This document shows, piece by piece, positions 1 through 10,718 of a stretch of 64,000 nucleotides of DNA. Made by a program: the position numbers and the translations under genes. The stretch comes from an uncultured Geobacter sp. Lineage in GTDB: Bacteria; Desulfobacterota; Desulfuromonadia; Geobacterales; Geobacteraceae. The stretch's first letter is position 1. Every line of letters begins with the position of its first letter. The notes below the pieces were generated by a model. It searched no databases and had not been told where the DNA came from. It saw only the letters and a program-made list of their open reading frames with translations. The DNA is taken from assembly GCA_903925075.1 (NCBI GenBank), contig CAIYDQ010000247.1, positions 28,413-92,412 of the forward strand, written 5' to 3'.

Positions 1-3000
1 GGCTTTTCGCTATGGCGGCCACCAGTTCTTCCGGGTCGACGGGCTTGGCGACGAAACCGGACATGCCCGCCATTTTGCACTGCTCGCGGTCGTTGTGCAT
101 GACGGCGGCGGTCATGGCGATAATGGGCAGGCTTCCCCCGGGAAGCGCGCGGATGCGGCGGGTGGCTTCCAGCCCGTCCATGACCGGCATGTGCAGGTCC
201 ATCAGCACCACGTCGAAGCCCCCGCAGCCGACCGCGTCCACGGCCTCGGCGCCGTTGTCCGCCAGGGCGACGACGGCGCCGGCGCCACGCAGGAATTCGT
301 GAGCCACCTGCTGGTTGATGGCGTTGTCCTCGGCCAGCAGAATGCGGACCCCCTGCAAGTCGAAGCAACCGAAATCCTTTCCGGGCCTGCCGGCATCGGG
401 TGCGGCGTGGTAGCCGTTCACCAACAGGTCGAACAACTGCGAGGGGATCACCGGTTTGGTGAGCACCCCGTCAAGGTACAGCGCTTGCGCCTGGGAGAGC
501 AGCGTTTCGCGCTCGTGGGCGGTCACCATGATGATCCGCAGCGCATGGGAAACGGCGCCCCCTGCGATGGCGCGCTCGAGTTGCGCGGCCATCTGCAGAC
601 CGTCCATGTCCGGCATCCGCCAGTCGAGCAAAAGCACGTCGAAATGCCGCCCCTGCGCTTCCGCCGCCCGAATCATGGCGAGCCCCTCTTCCCCGGAAGA
701 GGCGGTGTGCGCTTCCAGGCCCCACTCCGCGAGCATCCGGCTCATGATGTCGAGCGAGGTCCCCTGATCGTCGACCACCAGCACCTTCAGGTGGCCGAGC
801 TGCTGCAGGTCGCCGGCCGGCTCCGAGGTCGCGTGAGCCCCCATCTCGATGGTGAAGGCGAAGGTCGCTCCCGCGCCCGGGGCGCTGGAGACGGCGATCT
901 CACCCCCCATCAGCTCCACCAGGCGCCGGCTGATGGCCAGCCCGAGGCCGGTGCCGCCGTACTTGCGGCTGATGGAGCCGTCGGCCTGGGTGAACGCCTG
1001 GAACAGGTGGTCGGCCTGATTTTTGGACAAGCCGATGCCGGTGTCGCGCACGGCGAAGCGCAGCGCCGTCGCCTCGCCGCGCAGGCTCGCCGGTTCGACC
1101 TTGAGGTGGATCTCCCCCGCCTCGGTGAATTTGATCGCGTTGCTGACCAGGTTGTTCAGCACCTGGATCAGCCGCAGTTGGTCCCCGACCACCGCGCAAG
1201 GGGTGGCCGGCGCTATTTCCAGGAACAGTTCCAAACCCTTTTCCGCGATCTGCGAGCCGAAAAGATCCGCCACCCTGATCAGGGTTTCCTCCACGTTGAA
1301 AGGGAGGGCGGCGATCTCAAGTCGTCCGGCCTCGATCTTCGAGTAGTCCAGGATGTCGTTGAGGATGTTCAGCAAAGCCCTGGAAGAGGCGTGCGCCTTG
1401 CGCAGCAGATCGTCCTGGCGCGCGGTGAGTTCCGTGCCCAGCACCAGGCGGGTCAAACCCATGATGGCGTTCATGGGGGTGCGGATCTCGTGGCTCATAT
1501 TGGCCAGGAACTCCGACTTGGCCCGGTTGGCCGATTCGGCTTCCGCCGTGCGCTTGATCAGGTCGTCGTTCAACCGCGCCAGCCGAGTGTGGGCTTCTCT
1601 GAGCTCGCTCACGTCCGAGATCAACACGTAGAAACCCTGCGCCTGGCCGTCCTCCAGATCGGGGACATAGTGGACCCAGGTGTAACCGACGCTGCCGTCG
1701 GACTTGGCAAGGGTCCTCTCGAAGCGCTGCCGTTCGCCCCGCAAGGCGGCCAGGACGAAGGGCTCGGTCGCGGCGAACAGTTCCTCTCCCATCAGTTCTC
1801 GCATGCCGATGCCGCGCATCCGTTCCGGGGTGAGCCCGAACGACTCCAGATACGCGTTGTTGGCGAAGCCGCAGCGCAGCTCCCGCGTCCAGTAGGCGAC
1901 CATGCCGGGAAGCACCTCGGTGACGGTCCTCAGGAAGTTTTCGTTCTTTTTCAGTTCCAGCTCGGCCTGTTTGCGCTCGGTGACGTCCTCGATGATCGCG
2001 AGCAAATGGGGCGCGCCGCTGCTGACGAACCGGGCGAAAACGCAGTCCAGCCACACTTCGCGGCCAAAGCTCGTGACGAAGCGCTCTTCGAAGCGCTTGG
2101 TGTCCCCCGCGCTCAGTACGTCCAGGGCCGACTCGAACAGGTTGGACGCTTTCCAGGAGGGGAGTTGGCGAAAATTCTGGGCGCCCAGTTGCTCCCCGGT
2201 TGCGCCCAGGATGCGGGCGGCCGCCTGGTTGTAGAGCACGCACTGTCCGCTGTCGGCACGATAAGCGAGAATTCCGGCCACCGATTCGCCGATGATCTTG
2301 TCGTTCAGCTCGAGCAGTTCGCCGAGCTCGTTTTGCGACTCAATTTGGGAAGTGATGTCGATGTGCGAAATAACCGCGCCGGCCTTGCAGGGAACGACGT
2401 GCATCTTGAAATACCTGGGCTGCGAAGGCGCGTGGCAAGGGTATTCGGCGCTGAATTCGGCGGAGGTCCCCGACAGGACCGACGCTATTCCCTGCCGACA
2501 CGGCGATGCATCGTCCGGTTCGCATACGGCCAGATAGTCGTTGCCGATTCCGGTTTTCAGCGGATCGCCGCCGTTTTCCGCCGAAAAGCGCAGCCACGAC
2601 TGGTTGACGGCGATGATGCGCCCATCGAGGTCGACAATGGCGACGTTGAAAGGCATGGCGTTCAGCACGGAAAGGTTGAACTCCAGGCTGCTCTGCAACT
2701 CCTCTTCCGTTTGCTTGCGGTCGAGCACCAGCCTGTTGAAATTCTGCAACAGCTGCCCGATCTCGTCGCGGTGGGTGATCGGCACGGGCTGGAACTCCAA
2801 GGCGCCCGAGGACATGTCGCTTATCTTCCTGCTGGCGGCGCTAAGCGGCTTCAGCAGCCTGCCGATCAACAGCCAGAGCGCGAACGCTATCACTGCCGTG
2901 AGCGCCGAGGTGGTGGCGTAGGTGCGGATTTTTATCTGCCGCAGCGGGGCCAGGGCTTCCTTGGTCGGCAGCACCAGTTGCACGATCCAGCCGGCGGAAG

Positions 3001-3796
3001 GGATGCGCCTGGCCGAGGTCAGCGTCTCCACTCCCTTGGAATTGACGGCCAGTCCCGAGCCTTCGAAACCGGCGATGAATTTGTCGAGCATCTTGTTGGT
3101 GCCAGGCTTGGCCAGCGGGGTCAGTATTCTGGAGCGGTCGCTGCTGGTGAGGATTACGCCGTGTTCCGGGGCGTCGATGGCGACATAGCCGGTCTTGCCG
3201 ATCCTGGTTTGCTCGACCGAGCCGAACAGCGTGTGGTCCGACAGGGTTGCGAAGCCCACCAGCACGCCGAGGATCCGACCCTCGCTCCCCTTGATCGGCG
3301 CGGCAAAGGCCACGCCGGGCATCTTGGTGAACCTTCCTACCCGCGGCTTGCTGATGGCGGGCTTACCGGTCGCCATCACGGCCTTGAAATATTCCATCTC
3401 GGCATACGCCCCCCTGGCGCGCCCGGGCGCCGCAGGCGAGTCGGCTATCCCCCTGCCGTCGGTGGCGACAACCGCCAATCCGGCCTTGAACAGGTCGTGA
3501 AGGCCGAAACGCGTTTTGAGGAATTCTCTCAGTTTGTCTGGATGGGCGATCAGTTCGGGTGTGATTATGGAAGCGATTGAAGCTAGTAATTTTGTCCGTT
3601 GAACGACTTTACCTTCTATGTCGGAAGCAATATAGGTAGCCGAAGAGAGTTGCTGGTTTCCCAACAAGACAACAAGATCCCGTTCGAATCTTTCCATGAC
3701 AATAAAGGCAAGCAGCCAGACTGCAGCCACAAACAGCAACAACACCGCGCCGATGATTTTGCTTTTCAAGCTGTAAGGAAGAAATCTCTCAGGCAT
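1..3796 (-). CDS. Hybrid sensor histidine kinase, 3' end outside window
   Basis: An open frame runs from ATG at 3796 to the window edge (about 1265 codons, no stop), so the C-terminus is missing. In order: TM helix (about 12-32), periplasmic Cache-like sensor region (35-270), second TM (about 278-300), HAMP, three PAS segments (about 370-740), HisKA with MSHEIRTP and phospho-acceptor His near 768, HATPase_c with GTGLGLAI, then two receiver domains with Asp near 1054 ([12 protein letters not shown]) and 1198 ([11 protein letters not shown]). The last residues seen ([11 protein letters not shown]) are the end of the second receiver, so little or one Hpt domain may be missing. It is a membrane multi-step phosphorelay kinase; the ligand is unknown. 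Confidence 0.93.
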   Translation of the reverse strand, partial: MPERFLPYSLKSKIIGAVLLLFVAAVWLLAFIVMERFERDLVVLLGNQQLSSATYIASDIEGKVVQRTKLLASIASIITPELIAHPDKLREFLKTRFGLHDLFKAGLAVVATDGRGIADSPAAPGRARGAYAEMEYFKAVMATGKPAISKPRVGRFTKMPGVAFAAPIKGSEGRILGVLVGFATLSDHTLFGSVEQTRIGKTGYVAIDAPEHGVILTSSDRSRILTPLAKPGTNKMLDKFIAGFEGSGLAVNSKGVETLTSARRIPSAGWIVQLVLPTKEALAPLRQIKIRTYATTSALTAVIAFALWLLIGRLLKPLSAASRKISDMSSGALEFQPVPITHRDEIGQLLQNFNRLVLDRKQTEEELQSSLEFNLSVLNAMPFNVAIVDLDGRIIAVNQSWLRFSAENGGDPLKTGIGNDYLAVCEPDDASPCRQGIASVLSGTSAEFSAEYPCHAPSQPRYFKMHVVPCKAGAVISHIDITSQIESQNELGELLELNDKIIGESVAGILAYRADSGQCVLYNQAAARILGATGEQLGAQNFRQLPSWKASNLFESALDVLSAGDTKRFEERFVTSFGREVWLDCVFARFVSSGAPHLLAIIEDVTERKQAELELKKNENFLRTVTEVLPGMVAYWTRELRCGFANNAYLESFGLTPERMRGIGMRELMGEELFAATEPFVLAALRGERQRFERTLAKSDGSVGYTWVHYVPDLEDGQAQGFYVLISDVSELREAHTRLARLNDDLIKRTAEAESANRAKSEFLANMSHEIRTPMNAIMGLTRLVLGTELTARQDDLLRKAHASSRALLNILNDILDYSKIEAGRLEIAALPFNVEETLIRVADLFGSQIAEKGLELFLEIAPATPCAVVGDQLRLIQVLNNLVSNAIKFTEAGEIHLKVEPASLRGEATALRFAVRDTGIGLSKNQADHLFQAFTQADGSISRKYGGTGLGLAISRRLVELMGGEIAVSSAPGAGATFAFTIEMGAHATSEPAGDLQQLGHLKVLVVDDQGTSLDIMSRMLAEWGLEAHTASSGEEGLAMIRAAEAQGRHFDVLLLDWRMPDMDGLQMAAQLERAIAGGAVSHALRIIMVTAHERETLLSQAQALYLDGVLTKPVIPSQLFDLLVNGYHAAPDAGRPGKDFGCFDLQGVRILLAEDNAINQQVAHEFLRGAGAVVALADNGAEAVDAVGCGGFDVVLMDLHMPVMDGLEATRRIRALPGGSLPIIAMTAAVMHNDREQCKMAGMSGFVAKPVDPEELVAAIAKS

Positions 3797-4092
3797 TTAC
3801 GATCCTTGTTCGGCAACCGGAGGTTCGGGTGGAGGCAAACCAGTAAGGCTGTAATAATACGTAATCTAATGGAAAACTACAAGTGATTTCGGGTGTCTCG
3901 GCGGAGTCGTCATCACACCGGACTAGCTTCTTGGAAAGTCAGCATGAAAAAAATTTGATCCAGTAAAACGGCGCTGGTTACCAATGAACTGGCCAGAACG
4001 ATCTGCGTGGAAATTCGACGCAGGTCCGAGGAGCGGACGGCCGAGGTGGCCGTTCCACGTCGGCCGGGAGCGGGACTGTTGCGGGAGAGGTG

Positions 4093-4491
4093 TTAGCGGG
4101 GGAAGAGTTTTTGAAAGAAGCTTTCGATGGTGCTGTTGAAGCCGAAGGCAAGCGGGGTAGCCGCCGCCTCTTCTCGTGAAAACCAGCGTAGCGCCTGCCC
4201 TTCCGTGAGTATCAGCCGCTCTATCTCCAGGTTTTCGCGTTTCCAGAAGGTAAACTCGGTGCGGTCGGGAAACTCCCGCTGCTCGAACAGCAGAAAATCG
4301 ACGAGATCCAGGTCGATTTCCTCCTTCATTTCCCTGACGATGCACTGCTGCGGCGTTTCATCCGCCTCGACGTTGCCGCCGGGGAGGTCCCACATGTTGG
4401 GGTATTTTATCTGCGGAATATCGTCGCGCAGAAAAAGCAGCACCTTGTGCCGGTCGTTGACGAAGATGATCGATGCGCCGCGCGCTTTCAT
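4093..4491 (-). CDS. Nudix hydrolase
   Basis: The 132-residue protein carries a full Nudix box: GG at 38-39 followed by the pattern E-x7-REMKEEI, which binds the metal and the diphosphate of the substrate. The size is that of a single-domain Nudix protein of the MutT/NTP-pyrophosphohydrolase type. The substrate cannot be read from the sequence. The start ATG at 4491 has no strong Shine-Dalgarno. It is divergent from the toxin-antitoxin unit to its right and stands alone. Confidence 0.85.
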   Translation of the reverse strand: MKARGASIIFVNDRHKVLLFLRDDIPQIKYPNMWDLPGGNVEADETPQQCIVREMKEEIDLDLVDFLLFEQREFPDRTEFTFWKRENLEIERLILTEGQALRWFSREEAAATPLAFGFNSTIESFFQKLFPR

Positions 4492-4573
4492 GGAAACTAT
4501 GCTCCTTAACCGGGAGGCTGCGCCAAATACTTCTCCCCGGGCAATGCCCCGGCATCAGGCCGCCCTTGAGTAT

Positions 4574-4602
4574 TTGACATTACGCTTTGTTACGACTATT
4601 TT
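4574..4602 (+). promoter_or_regulatory. Sigma-70 type promoter of the E3-like toxin operon
   Basis: A consensus -35 TTGACA (4574-4579) is separated by 17 bp from TATTTT (4597-4602). The toxin ATG follows at 4643 with AAAGGA at 4631-4636. This is one of the best-formed promoters in the window. Confidence 0.6.
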
Positions 4603-4642
4603 AATCGCTAAGATCTGCCTCTTTGCGGACAAAGGACCATCG

Positions 4643-4876
4643 ATGGCTGCGAAACCCATACCACGTCCATCGATTCTGGATGCTTGCGAGTATCTTGGAT
4701 TCAAGTCCGGCTGCCAGAGGTGGCGGTCCCCCGATGGCAAGAGAATTTGCACGTGGGACGGCCTACATGGCGAGATCGAGGTTTTCAACACCCGCGGCAA
4801 GCATCTTGCTGTAATCGATCCGACGACTGGCTTGCCGCTTAAGCCTGCGGTGGCCGGGAGGAAAATAGATGTCTGA
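4643..4876 (+). CDS. Stand-alone colicin E3-type ribosome-inactivating RNase
   Basis: This 77-residue protein is the size of the cytotoxic domain alone. It matches the colicin E3/pyocin S6 RNase fold: RWRSPDGKR, then TWDGLHGEIEVF, then a GK-x-LKPAV-like tail (GLPLKPAVAGRKI). Aligned by eye with colicin E3, the catalytic Asp510, His513, Glu517 and Arg545 correspond to D39, H42, E46 and R73, all present. E3 cleaves 16S rRNA in the decoding centre. There is no receptor-binding, translocation or signal segment, so it is probably an intracellular toxin. The start at 4643 is chosen for AAAGGA six bases upstream; a longer open frame upstream has no support. It overlaps the next gene by 8 bp. Confidence 0.8.
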   Translation: MAAKPIPRPSILDACEYLGFKSGCQRWRSPDGKRICTWDGLHGEIEVFNTRGKHLAVIDPTTGLPLKPAVAGRKIDV

Positions 4877-5192
4877 CAAAACTTTTATTGCGAAATGCGT
4901 CCACGATGAGGCATTGCTTACCGAGATTGACGATTATATCGACAAATGGCATGAAACAGAGCCGGAAGCCGAACCATTGCATGACTTTCTAGGGATGAGC
5001 TGGGAAGAATATGCAATGTGGGTGGCGGAACCGGAGATCTTGCCTTACATCGTAACCGCGCACAGTCAAAAAATTTCCTTGGTAGCCGTCCTCGAAAAGG
5101 ATCGTGCTCAGCCGGCCGCCAAAGGAGTGAGCACGGTGGCAGCCAAGAGAGTCTTCAATTTGCTTAAGGACCATGGGAAGCTGCACCCATAA
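4869..5192 (+). CDS. Probable antitoxin/immunity partner of the E3-like RNase
   Basis: The 107-residue protein starts inside the end of the toxin gene, so the two are translationally coupled. The N-terminal half is acidic (DDYIDKW, ETEPEAEP), followed by a conserved-looking LHDFLGMSWEEYAMW segment. That segment suits binding a basic RNase. It is not the classical 84-residue colicin E3 immunity protein. Function is inferred from position, overlap and charge. The family is known to me only as small proteins beside such RNases. Confidence 0.65.
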   Translation: MSDKTFIAKCVHDEALLTEIDDYIDKWHETEPEAEPLHDFLGMSWEEYAMWVAEPEILPYIVTAHSQKISLVAVLEKDRAQPAAKGVSTVAAKRVFNLLKDHGKLHP

Positions 5193-5220
5193 TCACCAAA
5201 GCCCCCTCCCCCCCTTGTTT

Positions 5221-7038
5221 CTATTCCTGCCAGAGCTTTTCCCGCAGCCCCGAGGTCCGCTCCACCCTTCTTTGCACGGCGGCGACGAAGACCTTCTCGT
5301 CTCCCCAGAGGGCGACTTCGCCCTTGGCGCGGGTGATGCCGGTGTAGATCAGCTCCCGCGTCAGCCCTTCGGAGTCGTGGCCGGGAAGCAGCATCAGCAC
5401 GCTGTCGAACTCGGAACCCTGGCTCTTGTGCACGGTCATGGCATAGACGGTGTCGTGCGCGGGGAGCCGCACTGGAGAAACCTTGCGCACCCCTCCGTCG
5501 GGAGCGGGAAAGAACACCCGCGGAGTGCCGTCCCCTTCCTCGTCGGGCAGGACGATGCCGATGTCACCGTTGAAGAGCTTCAGGTTGTAGTCGTTGACGG
5601 CGATCATCACCGGCCGCCCCCGGTACCAGCGGTTGCTTCCTTCGATCAAGCCGGCTTGGGCCAGGATCTCCTCGACCAGGACGTTGACGCCGGCCACCCC
5701 GTAAGGCCCTTGGCGCAGCGCGCACAGTATCCTGAAACGGTCGAAAAGCCGCAGCGCCTCCTCGGGCGAGCGCGCCGCCAGATAGGGCGCGTACCCCGCC
5801 AGCACCTTTTCGGCCAACGCCTTCTTGAGCCCGTCCGGCGCCGGCGCGTCTCGCCAGCAAAGGTCGGTCCGTCCCTGCTCCTTGCAAAGCGCCAGCGCGC
5901 CGGCCCCGTCTCCGTCGTTGACCGCCCTTCCCGCCGCGCCGATGCCGCTTTCCCCGGCAAAACGGTAATTCCTCTTCAAAACAACCAGCGAGTCGGTCAG
6001 CGGCGAGCCGGCGCTCCCGGAGTCGACCGGGACGCTCTCGGCGGCGATCCGCCGCACGAATCCGCTGAAATCGGCGGAAAAAGGCTCCTGGCGGCCGCCG
6101 CCGCAGAGATCGCCCAAGACCGCTCCGGCTTCGACCGAGGCGAGTTGGTCCCGGTCGCCCAAAAGGATGAAGCGGGCCTGCGGCTTCAGGGCCACCGCCA
6201 GCTTGGCCATCAAGGGGAGCGCCACCATGGAGGCCTCGTCCACGATCACCACCTCGAACGGCAGCAGGTTTTCCGCGTCGTGCCGAAAGCGCGCCGACCC
6301 GGCTCGCACCCCCAGCAGCCGGTGGATGGTGGTGACCTCCTCCGGGATCGACCGCTTGATTTCAGCCGGGCAATCGAGCTTCTCCGTCATGGCGCGGATC
6401 GATTCCTTGAGCCTGGCCGCGGCTTTGCCGGTCGGGGCGGCCAGCGCTATGCGCAGTTTCTCGCCGCGCGACTGCTCCAGCAGCAGGGCCAGGATCTTGA
6501 TCACCGTCGAGGTCTTCCCCGTGCCGGGTCCCCCCGAGATCACGCAGAATCGCTTGCAAAGCGCCGCCAGCGCCGCCACCTTCTGCCAGTCGGTCTCGCG
6601 CTGCGCCGCGGCCGCGCCGGGAAAGAGCCTGGCGACCCCCGAGCGGAGCAGCGCCTCGTCCAGGGCGACCGGTTCGGCCGTCGCCTTTCCCAGCACCACC
6701 CGCACCAGGTCCCGCTCGTATTTCCAGTAGCGGTAGAGGTAGAGCCGGCCGTCCCGGTCGAGGACCAGGGGCCGAAAACCGCCGGGGGCGCAGACCACGC
6801 AGGCGCCCATCAGCTCGGCCTGCAAGCGGTCCAGCGGCGGAAGCTGGTGCTCCGCGCCGTCCACCGCGACGCTGCGGCCGGCGATCTCGGCCAGGTTCAG
6901 GCAGATGTTGCCGTTGCCCACAGCACAGCTCGCCAGCGAGGCGGCCAGCGTCAACAGCCCGTCCGTGCCGCCGGCCTCCCGTTCGATGAAGGCGGCGAAA
7001 TGCCGGTCGGTGGCGCTAAGTTCAAAAGGTATGGTCAC
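5221..7038 (-). CDS. recD: Exodeoxyribonuclease V alpha subunit RecD
   Basis: The 605-residue protein is the 5'-3' SF1B helicase subunit of RecBCD. Visible motifs are Walker A GGPGTGKTST (169-178), Walker B VIVDEASM, the UvrD-like VHKSQGSEFD and the final ELIYTGITRAK. The length is typical. The gene lies 27 bp after recB in a recC-recB-recD operon. RecD drives the fast helicase and controls nuclease and RecA loading in the complex. Confidence 0.95.
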   Translation of the reverse strand: MTIPFELSATDRHFAAFIEREAGGTDGLLTLAASLASCAVGNGNICLNLAEIAGRSVAVDGAEHQLPPLDRLQAELMGACVVCAPGGFRPLVLDRDGRLYLYRYWKYERDLVRVVLGKATAEPVALDEALLRSGVARLFPGAAAAQRETDWQKVAALAALCKRFCVISGGPGTGKTSTVIKILALLLEQSRGEKLRIALAAPTGKAAARLKESIRAMTEKLDCPAEIKRSIPEEVTTIHRLLGVRAGSARFRHDAENLLPFEVVIVDEASMVALPLMAKLAVALKPQARFILLGDRDQLASVEAGAVLGDLCGGGRQEPFSADFSGFVRRIAAESVPVDSGSAGSPLTDSLVVLKRNYRFAGESGIGAAGRAVNDGDGAGALALCKEQGRTDLCWRDAPAPDGLKKALAEKVLAGYAPYLAARSPEEALRLFDRFRILCALRQGPYGVAGVNVLVEEILAQAGLIEGSNRWYRGRPVMIAVNDYNLKLFNGDIGIVLPDEEGDGTPRVFFPAPDGGVRKVSPVRLPAHDTVYAMTVHKSQGSEFDSVLMLLPGHDSEGLTRELIYTGITRAKGEVALWGDEKVFVAAVQRRVERTSGLREKLWQE

Positions 7039-7065
7039 CGTTTCATCCTCTGTATGGAGCTATCT

Positions 7066-10000
7066 TCATCCACCCGCCTGCACCAGGAGCTGGGTCAGTT
7101 CGTCGATCATGGCCGCCGGCGGCGTGTCGCGGAAGACGCCGAACTGCTCGCCCTTTTCCTTGTCGACGCCGCGCAGGAAAAAATAGACGGCGCCGCCGAA
7201 GTGGCTGGCGTAGTCGTATCCCGGCACCCTCAACGACAGGTACCTGTTGAGTGCCACCGTGTAGAGCAGATACTGAAGTGTGTAGAGCCTTTGCTCCATG
7301 GCGGATTTGAGCGCCTGCTGCCCGTACTCCTCGACCCGGTTGCCCAGGTGGTTCGACTTCCAGTCCACCAGGTAGTAGCGCCCCCGGTGCTCGAAGACCA
7401 TGTCCATGAACCCCCGCACCATCCCCTTGGCGGGCCTGAAGCGCAGCGACTGGCAGAGGGCGAGCAGGTCCATGCCCTGCTTGGCCCCGCTCCACTTCCG
7501 GAAAAATTCCTTCAAATCGGCGGAGGTGACGAAGTTCAGCGGGAAGAAAAACTCCAGCTCGGCAAGCCATTGCCCGGGCCGAAGCTCGGCCAGACAAAAC
7601 GGCCCTTCGGGCGACGAGAGCGGGGCCTTGACCACGCGCTCGACCATCAGAGCGACGCAAGCGGCCCAATCCTGGTCGAAGCGGTGGCTTTCCAGGCAAT
7701 GCTTCACCAGCTCGCCCGACTTTTCCGGATCGCAGCCGCTGAAATCGAGCTTTTCGAAGATTTCGTGCAGCAGGATGCCGGCGTGCGTCCCGCGGGGGAA
7801 GCTGAAGATGCTCAGCGCCTGCGGCTCGGGCGCGCCTTGGGCGGCGCAGGCCGGCGCCGCGCCCGATTCCGTCTGGTCCCGGTCCGGCAGCTCCGGCGCC
7901 TGGACGCTGTCGTGGGCGGCGAACGAGGTGAAACTGGACACCCGCCAGTCCCGGTCGATGGCGCCCTCGAAACTGCGGCAGGAGAGGCGCTCCCCCTCGA
8001 CCGGCTGCGGCGCGTAGGGGGCCGAGAGTTCCGGCTCCGGCATGGCGCGCACGGCGATGGCGCCGGCTTCCCGTAAGGCGAGCCACTCCAGTTGCTCGAC
8101 CACCGCCTCCATGGTCATCTTTTTCACCTGCTGCCCGAGGGCGCCCACCAGGTCGCCGGCCTCGCGGGTGGCGGGCGTGGCGTGGAACAGGTAGGAAAGC
8201 GGGGAGGTCTCCGGCCTGTTCTTGCCGGTGCGGTCGGAGATCTTGCCGGCCACCAGGTAGCAGCGGAACTTCGCCCGGGTGAGCGCCACGTAGAGCAGCC
8301 GCAGGTTCTCGGCGAGCGATTCCTTTTGGGCGACTACCCGGTGCCGCTCCAGCTCCGGCGAGCCGAAATCCTTGCAGAGCCGATAGTCGTCGTGGAAAGA
8401 GATCACCTCGTCGTCGCCCCGGACCCCGCCCCAGAGAAAGGGGCAAAAGACGATCGGGTATTCGAGCCCCTTGCTGACGTGGATGGTCAGGATCTTCACC
8501 GCCTTCTCGTCGGTCTCCAGCCGGATCGGGTATTCGCCGGCGGCGTCTCCCGAGCTGATGCGCTCGCCAAACCAGGTGACCAGCCCCTCGGCGCCCAGTC
8601 CGCGCTCATGGGAGGCGCCGTGCAGGATCTCGAAGCAGTGCAGCAGATTTGTCAGCCGGCGCTCCCCGCCCGAGCGGCAAAGGAGCCTGCCGCGCACTCC
8701 TTCGCGCGACATGAGCCCCTGAGCCATGACCATGAAGCCGCGCTCCAGCCAGCTCTGATGGAAATCGCGGAACTTCTCCAGCCACGCTTCCCAGAGCGGC
8801 TCCGCTTCCAAAAGCTGCGCGATGTCGTCGCCGGTCAAGCCGAAGACGTCGGTCACCAGCGCCGCGCGCACCTTGGGTTCGCTGGCCGGCGAGGCGATGG
8901 CGGTCAGCACCGTGCACAGTTCGCGCGCCTCGCGGGTGGCGAAAATGCTGGCGTCGCTGCGCATCACGCTCGGTATGGCCAGGCTCACCAGGGCATCCTG
9001 GACGGCGCCCGCCTGCCGGTGGCTTCTGACGATTACCGCAATGTCCTCCGGGAGCACCGGCCGCCCGTCGATCAGCGCCTTGCCTTGGGCGCCGTCGCTC
9101 AGCAGGCGGGCGATCTCGGCGGCAACCGCCAGCGGCACCGCCCGGTTGGCGCGGCCGACGTTGAGCTCCTTCCCCTCCTGGTCCCGCGGCAGGTACCAAA
9201 GCTGCAACGGGGCGTCGTTGGCCTCGGTCAGGGCGAGCTGCGCGCCCTCCTCCTTCTTGCCGGCTTGAATCGGATGGTAGCTGATCTGGTCGAAGACGAA
9301 GGGGTGGGCGGCGTTGTCGAAGACGGCGTTGAAGGCGTCCAAGAGGCGCGGCGTGGAGCGCCAGTTGCTGGTGAGGGTGAAGCGCCGGTCGCCGGGCACC
9401 CCCGCCGCGGCCTCCAGGTAGGCGAAGATGTCGGCGCCGCGAAAGCTGTAGATCGCCTGTTTGGGGTCGCCGATCAGAAAAAGCGGCGCGTCCGTCGCGG
9501 CGTAGATCTTACGGAAGATGTCGAACTGCACCGGGTCGGTGTCCTGGAATTCGTCGATCAGCGCGGCACGGTATTTCTGGCTGAGACTCGCGGCCAGCTC
9601 GGCGCCCCTGGCGCCGTTGAGCGCGTCGTAGAGGCCGGTCAAAAGGTCGTCGAAGCAGCGGATGTTGCGCTCCTTCTTGCGGGCGGGGAGCGTCTTGCCC
9701 GCGAAGGCCAGCAGCTCGCTGCGCAGCGCCAGGAAGCGAGCGGTGACGCTTTGCAGGAGTTCCTCGCACAGGTCGAAAAACTCGTGGCAAAGCGGCGCGC
9801 CGGACGGCTTTTTCCCCTGGCTGAGCCCGGAGGCGCTCAGCTTGTGAAATCCGGCGAAGAGATCATAGGGGTTGTCGGTCAGCGCGTAGCAGCTCATCGC
9901 CTCGAAGAGCTCGGGGAGGAGCTCCGGATGGTAGGCCCCTTTGGCCCGGGAGAGCCCCTTGTCGGTCAAAAGCAGCGCGCAGATCTCCGTCTGCCGCTCC

Positions 10001-10683
10001 CGCCACATCGCGCTCACCCGGTCGAAGGCCAGGCGGCTCCGCTCCTCGATGGCGACGACCTGTTCGGGGCTGTAGTCGGGAACGACGTGCAGTTTGGGGT
10101 TGCCGAGCATCTCCTTGAGAAAGCCGGCGAAATAGGCGGCGTTGATTCCTTGGCGCAGCGCGTAGCCGATCAGCGGCGCGGGCTCGGCGAAGAAACGCCG
10201 CCGCCAGAAATCGTCCGCCACCTCCTGCAAGAGATCGGTCTGATCGGTGACCAGTTCGGTGTCGTAAAGAGAGCCGCTTTCGAAGGCGTTGTCCTGTAGA
10301 GCCCGCAGGCAAAAGCCGTGGATGGTGAAGATGGAGGCCTGGTCGAAGGACTTGAGCGCGCGGTCCAGCCGGTCGCGCGCCTCGGCTCTGCCTGGAGCTC
10401 TGCCGCCGGCGTTGTCGAAGAGCCCCTGCAGGAAGGCGTCCCTGGTGGGGGCGCCGTCGAAGACGCCCAGCATCTCGCGGATGCGGGCGCGGATGCGTCC
10501 CTTCAGCTCCTCGGTGGCGGCTTCGGTGTAGGTCACCACCAGGATCTTTTCCGGGGAAAGATCCAGCTCCACCAGCAGGCGCAGGTAGAGGCAGGCGATG
10601 GCGTAGGTCTTGCCGGTGCCGGCGCTCGCCTCGATCAGGGTGACGCCGGCGAGATCTATCTGCAGGTGGTCGAGTTCTTTCAT
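7066..10683 (-). CDS. recB: Exodeoxyribonuclease V beta subunit RecB
   Basis: The 1205-residue protein has Walker A ASAGTGKT (19-26), motif II ALIDEFQDTD and SF1A helicase motifs through LLYVALTRAK. The C-terminal nuclease has the triad D1094, D1107, K1109 in FMDMVF and LVDWKSN. The 13 and 2 residue spacings equal E. coli D1067/D1080/K1082. It unwinds DNA 3'-5', cuts both strands and loads RecA at Chi. Its Chi sequence is not predictable here. Confidence 0.96.
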   Translation of the reverse strand: MKELDHLQIDLAGVTLIEASAGTGKTYAIACLYLRLLVELDLSPEKILVVTYTEAATEELKGRIRARIREMLGVFDGAPTRDAFLQGLFDNAGGRAPGRAEARDRLDRALKSFDQASIFTIHGFCLRALQDNAFESGSLYDTELVTDQTDLLQEVADDFWRRRFFAEPAPLIGYALRQGINAAYFAGFLKEMLGNPKLHVVPDYSPEQVVAIEERSRLAFDRVSAMWRERQTEICALLLTDKGLSRAKGAYHPELLPELFEAMSCYALTDNPYDLFAGFHKLSASGLSQGKKPSGAPLCHEFFDLCEELLQSVTARFLALRSELLAFAGKTLPARKKERNIRCFDDLLTGLYDALNGARGAELAASLSQKYRAALIDEFQDTDPVQFDIFRKIYAATDAPLFLIGDPKQAIYSFRGADIFAYLEAAAGVPGDRRFTLTSNWRSTPRLLDAFNAVFDNAAHPFVFDQISYHPIQAGKKEEGAQLALTEANDAPLQLWYLPRDQEGKELNVGRANRAVPLAVAAEIARLLSDGAQGKALIDGRPVLPEDIAVIVRSHRQAGAVQDALVSLAIPSVMRSDASIFATREARELCTVLTAIASPASEPKVRAALVTDVFGLTGDDIAQLLEAEPLWEAWLEKFRDFHQSWLERGFMVMAQGLMSREGVRGRLLCRSGGERRLTNLLHCFEILHGASHERGLGAEGLVTWFGERISSGDAAGEYPIRLETDEKAVKILTIHVSKGLEYPIVFCPFLWGGVRGDDEVISFHDDYRLCKDFGSPELERHRVVAQKESLAENLRLLYVALTRAKFRCYLVAGKISDRTGKNRPETSPLSYLFHATPATREAGDLVGALGQQVKKMTMEAVVEQLEWLALREAGAIAVRAMPEPELSAPYAPQPVEGERLSCRSFEGAIDRDWRVSSFTSFAAHDSVQAPELPDRDQTESGAAPACAAQGAPEPQALSIFSFPRGTHAGILLHEIFEKLDFSGCDPEKSGELVKHCLESHRFDQDWAACVALMVERVVKAPLSSPEGPFCLAELRPGQWLAELEFFFPLNFVTSADLKEFFRKWSGAKQGMDLLALCQSLRFRPAKGMVRGFMDMVFEHRGRYYLVDWKSNHLGNRVEEYGQQALKSAMEQRLYTLQYLLYTVALNRYLSLRVPGYDYASHFGGAVYFFLRGVDKEKGEQFGVFRDTPPAAMIDELTQLLVQAGG

Positions 10684-10718
10684 CGTTTTCCTATAAAAAC
10701 AGAGTCAAAAGCTTTTCG

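Noticed and set aside
95..3580. 1161-codon open frame on + over the hybrid kinase
   Set aside because: The translation is Arg/Gln/His-rich low-information sequence, typical of the antisense of a GC-rich gene. The minus frame has full kinase domains.
4869..5192. Classical colicin E3 immunity protein
   Set aside because: Length (107 against about 84) and residue pattern differ; only position and charge agree.
5173..8076. 967-codon + frame opposite recD/recB
   Set aside because: Antisense shadow; no domain, while recD and recB are certain. The same holds for + frames at 8092-10299 and 10820-14086.
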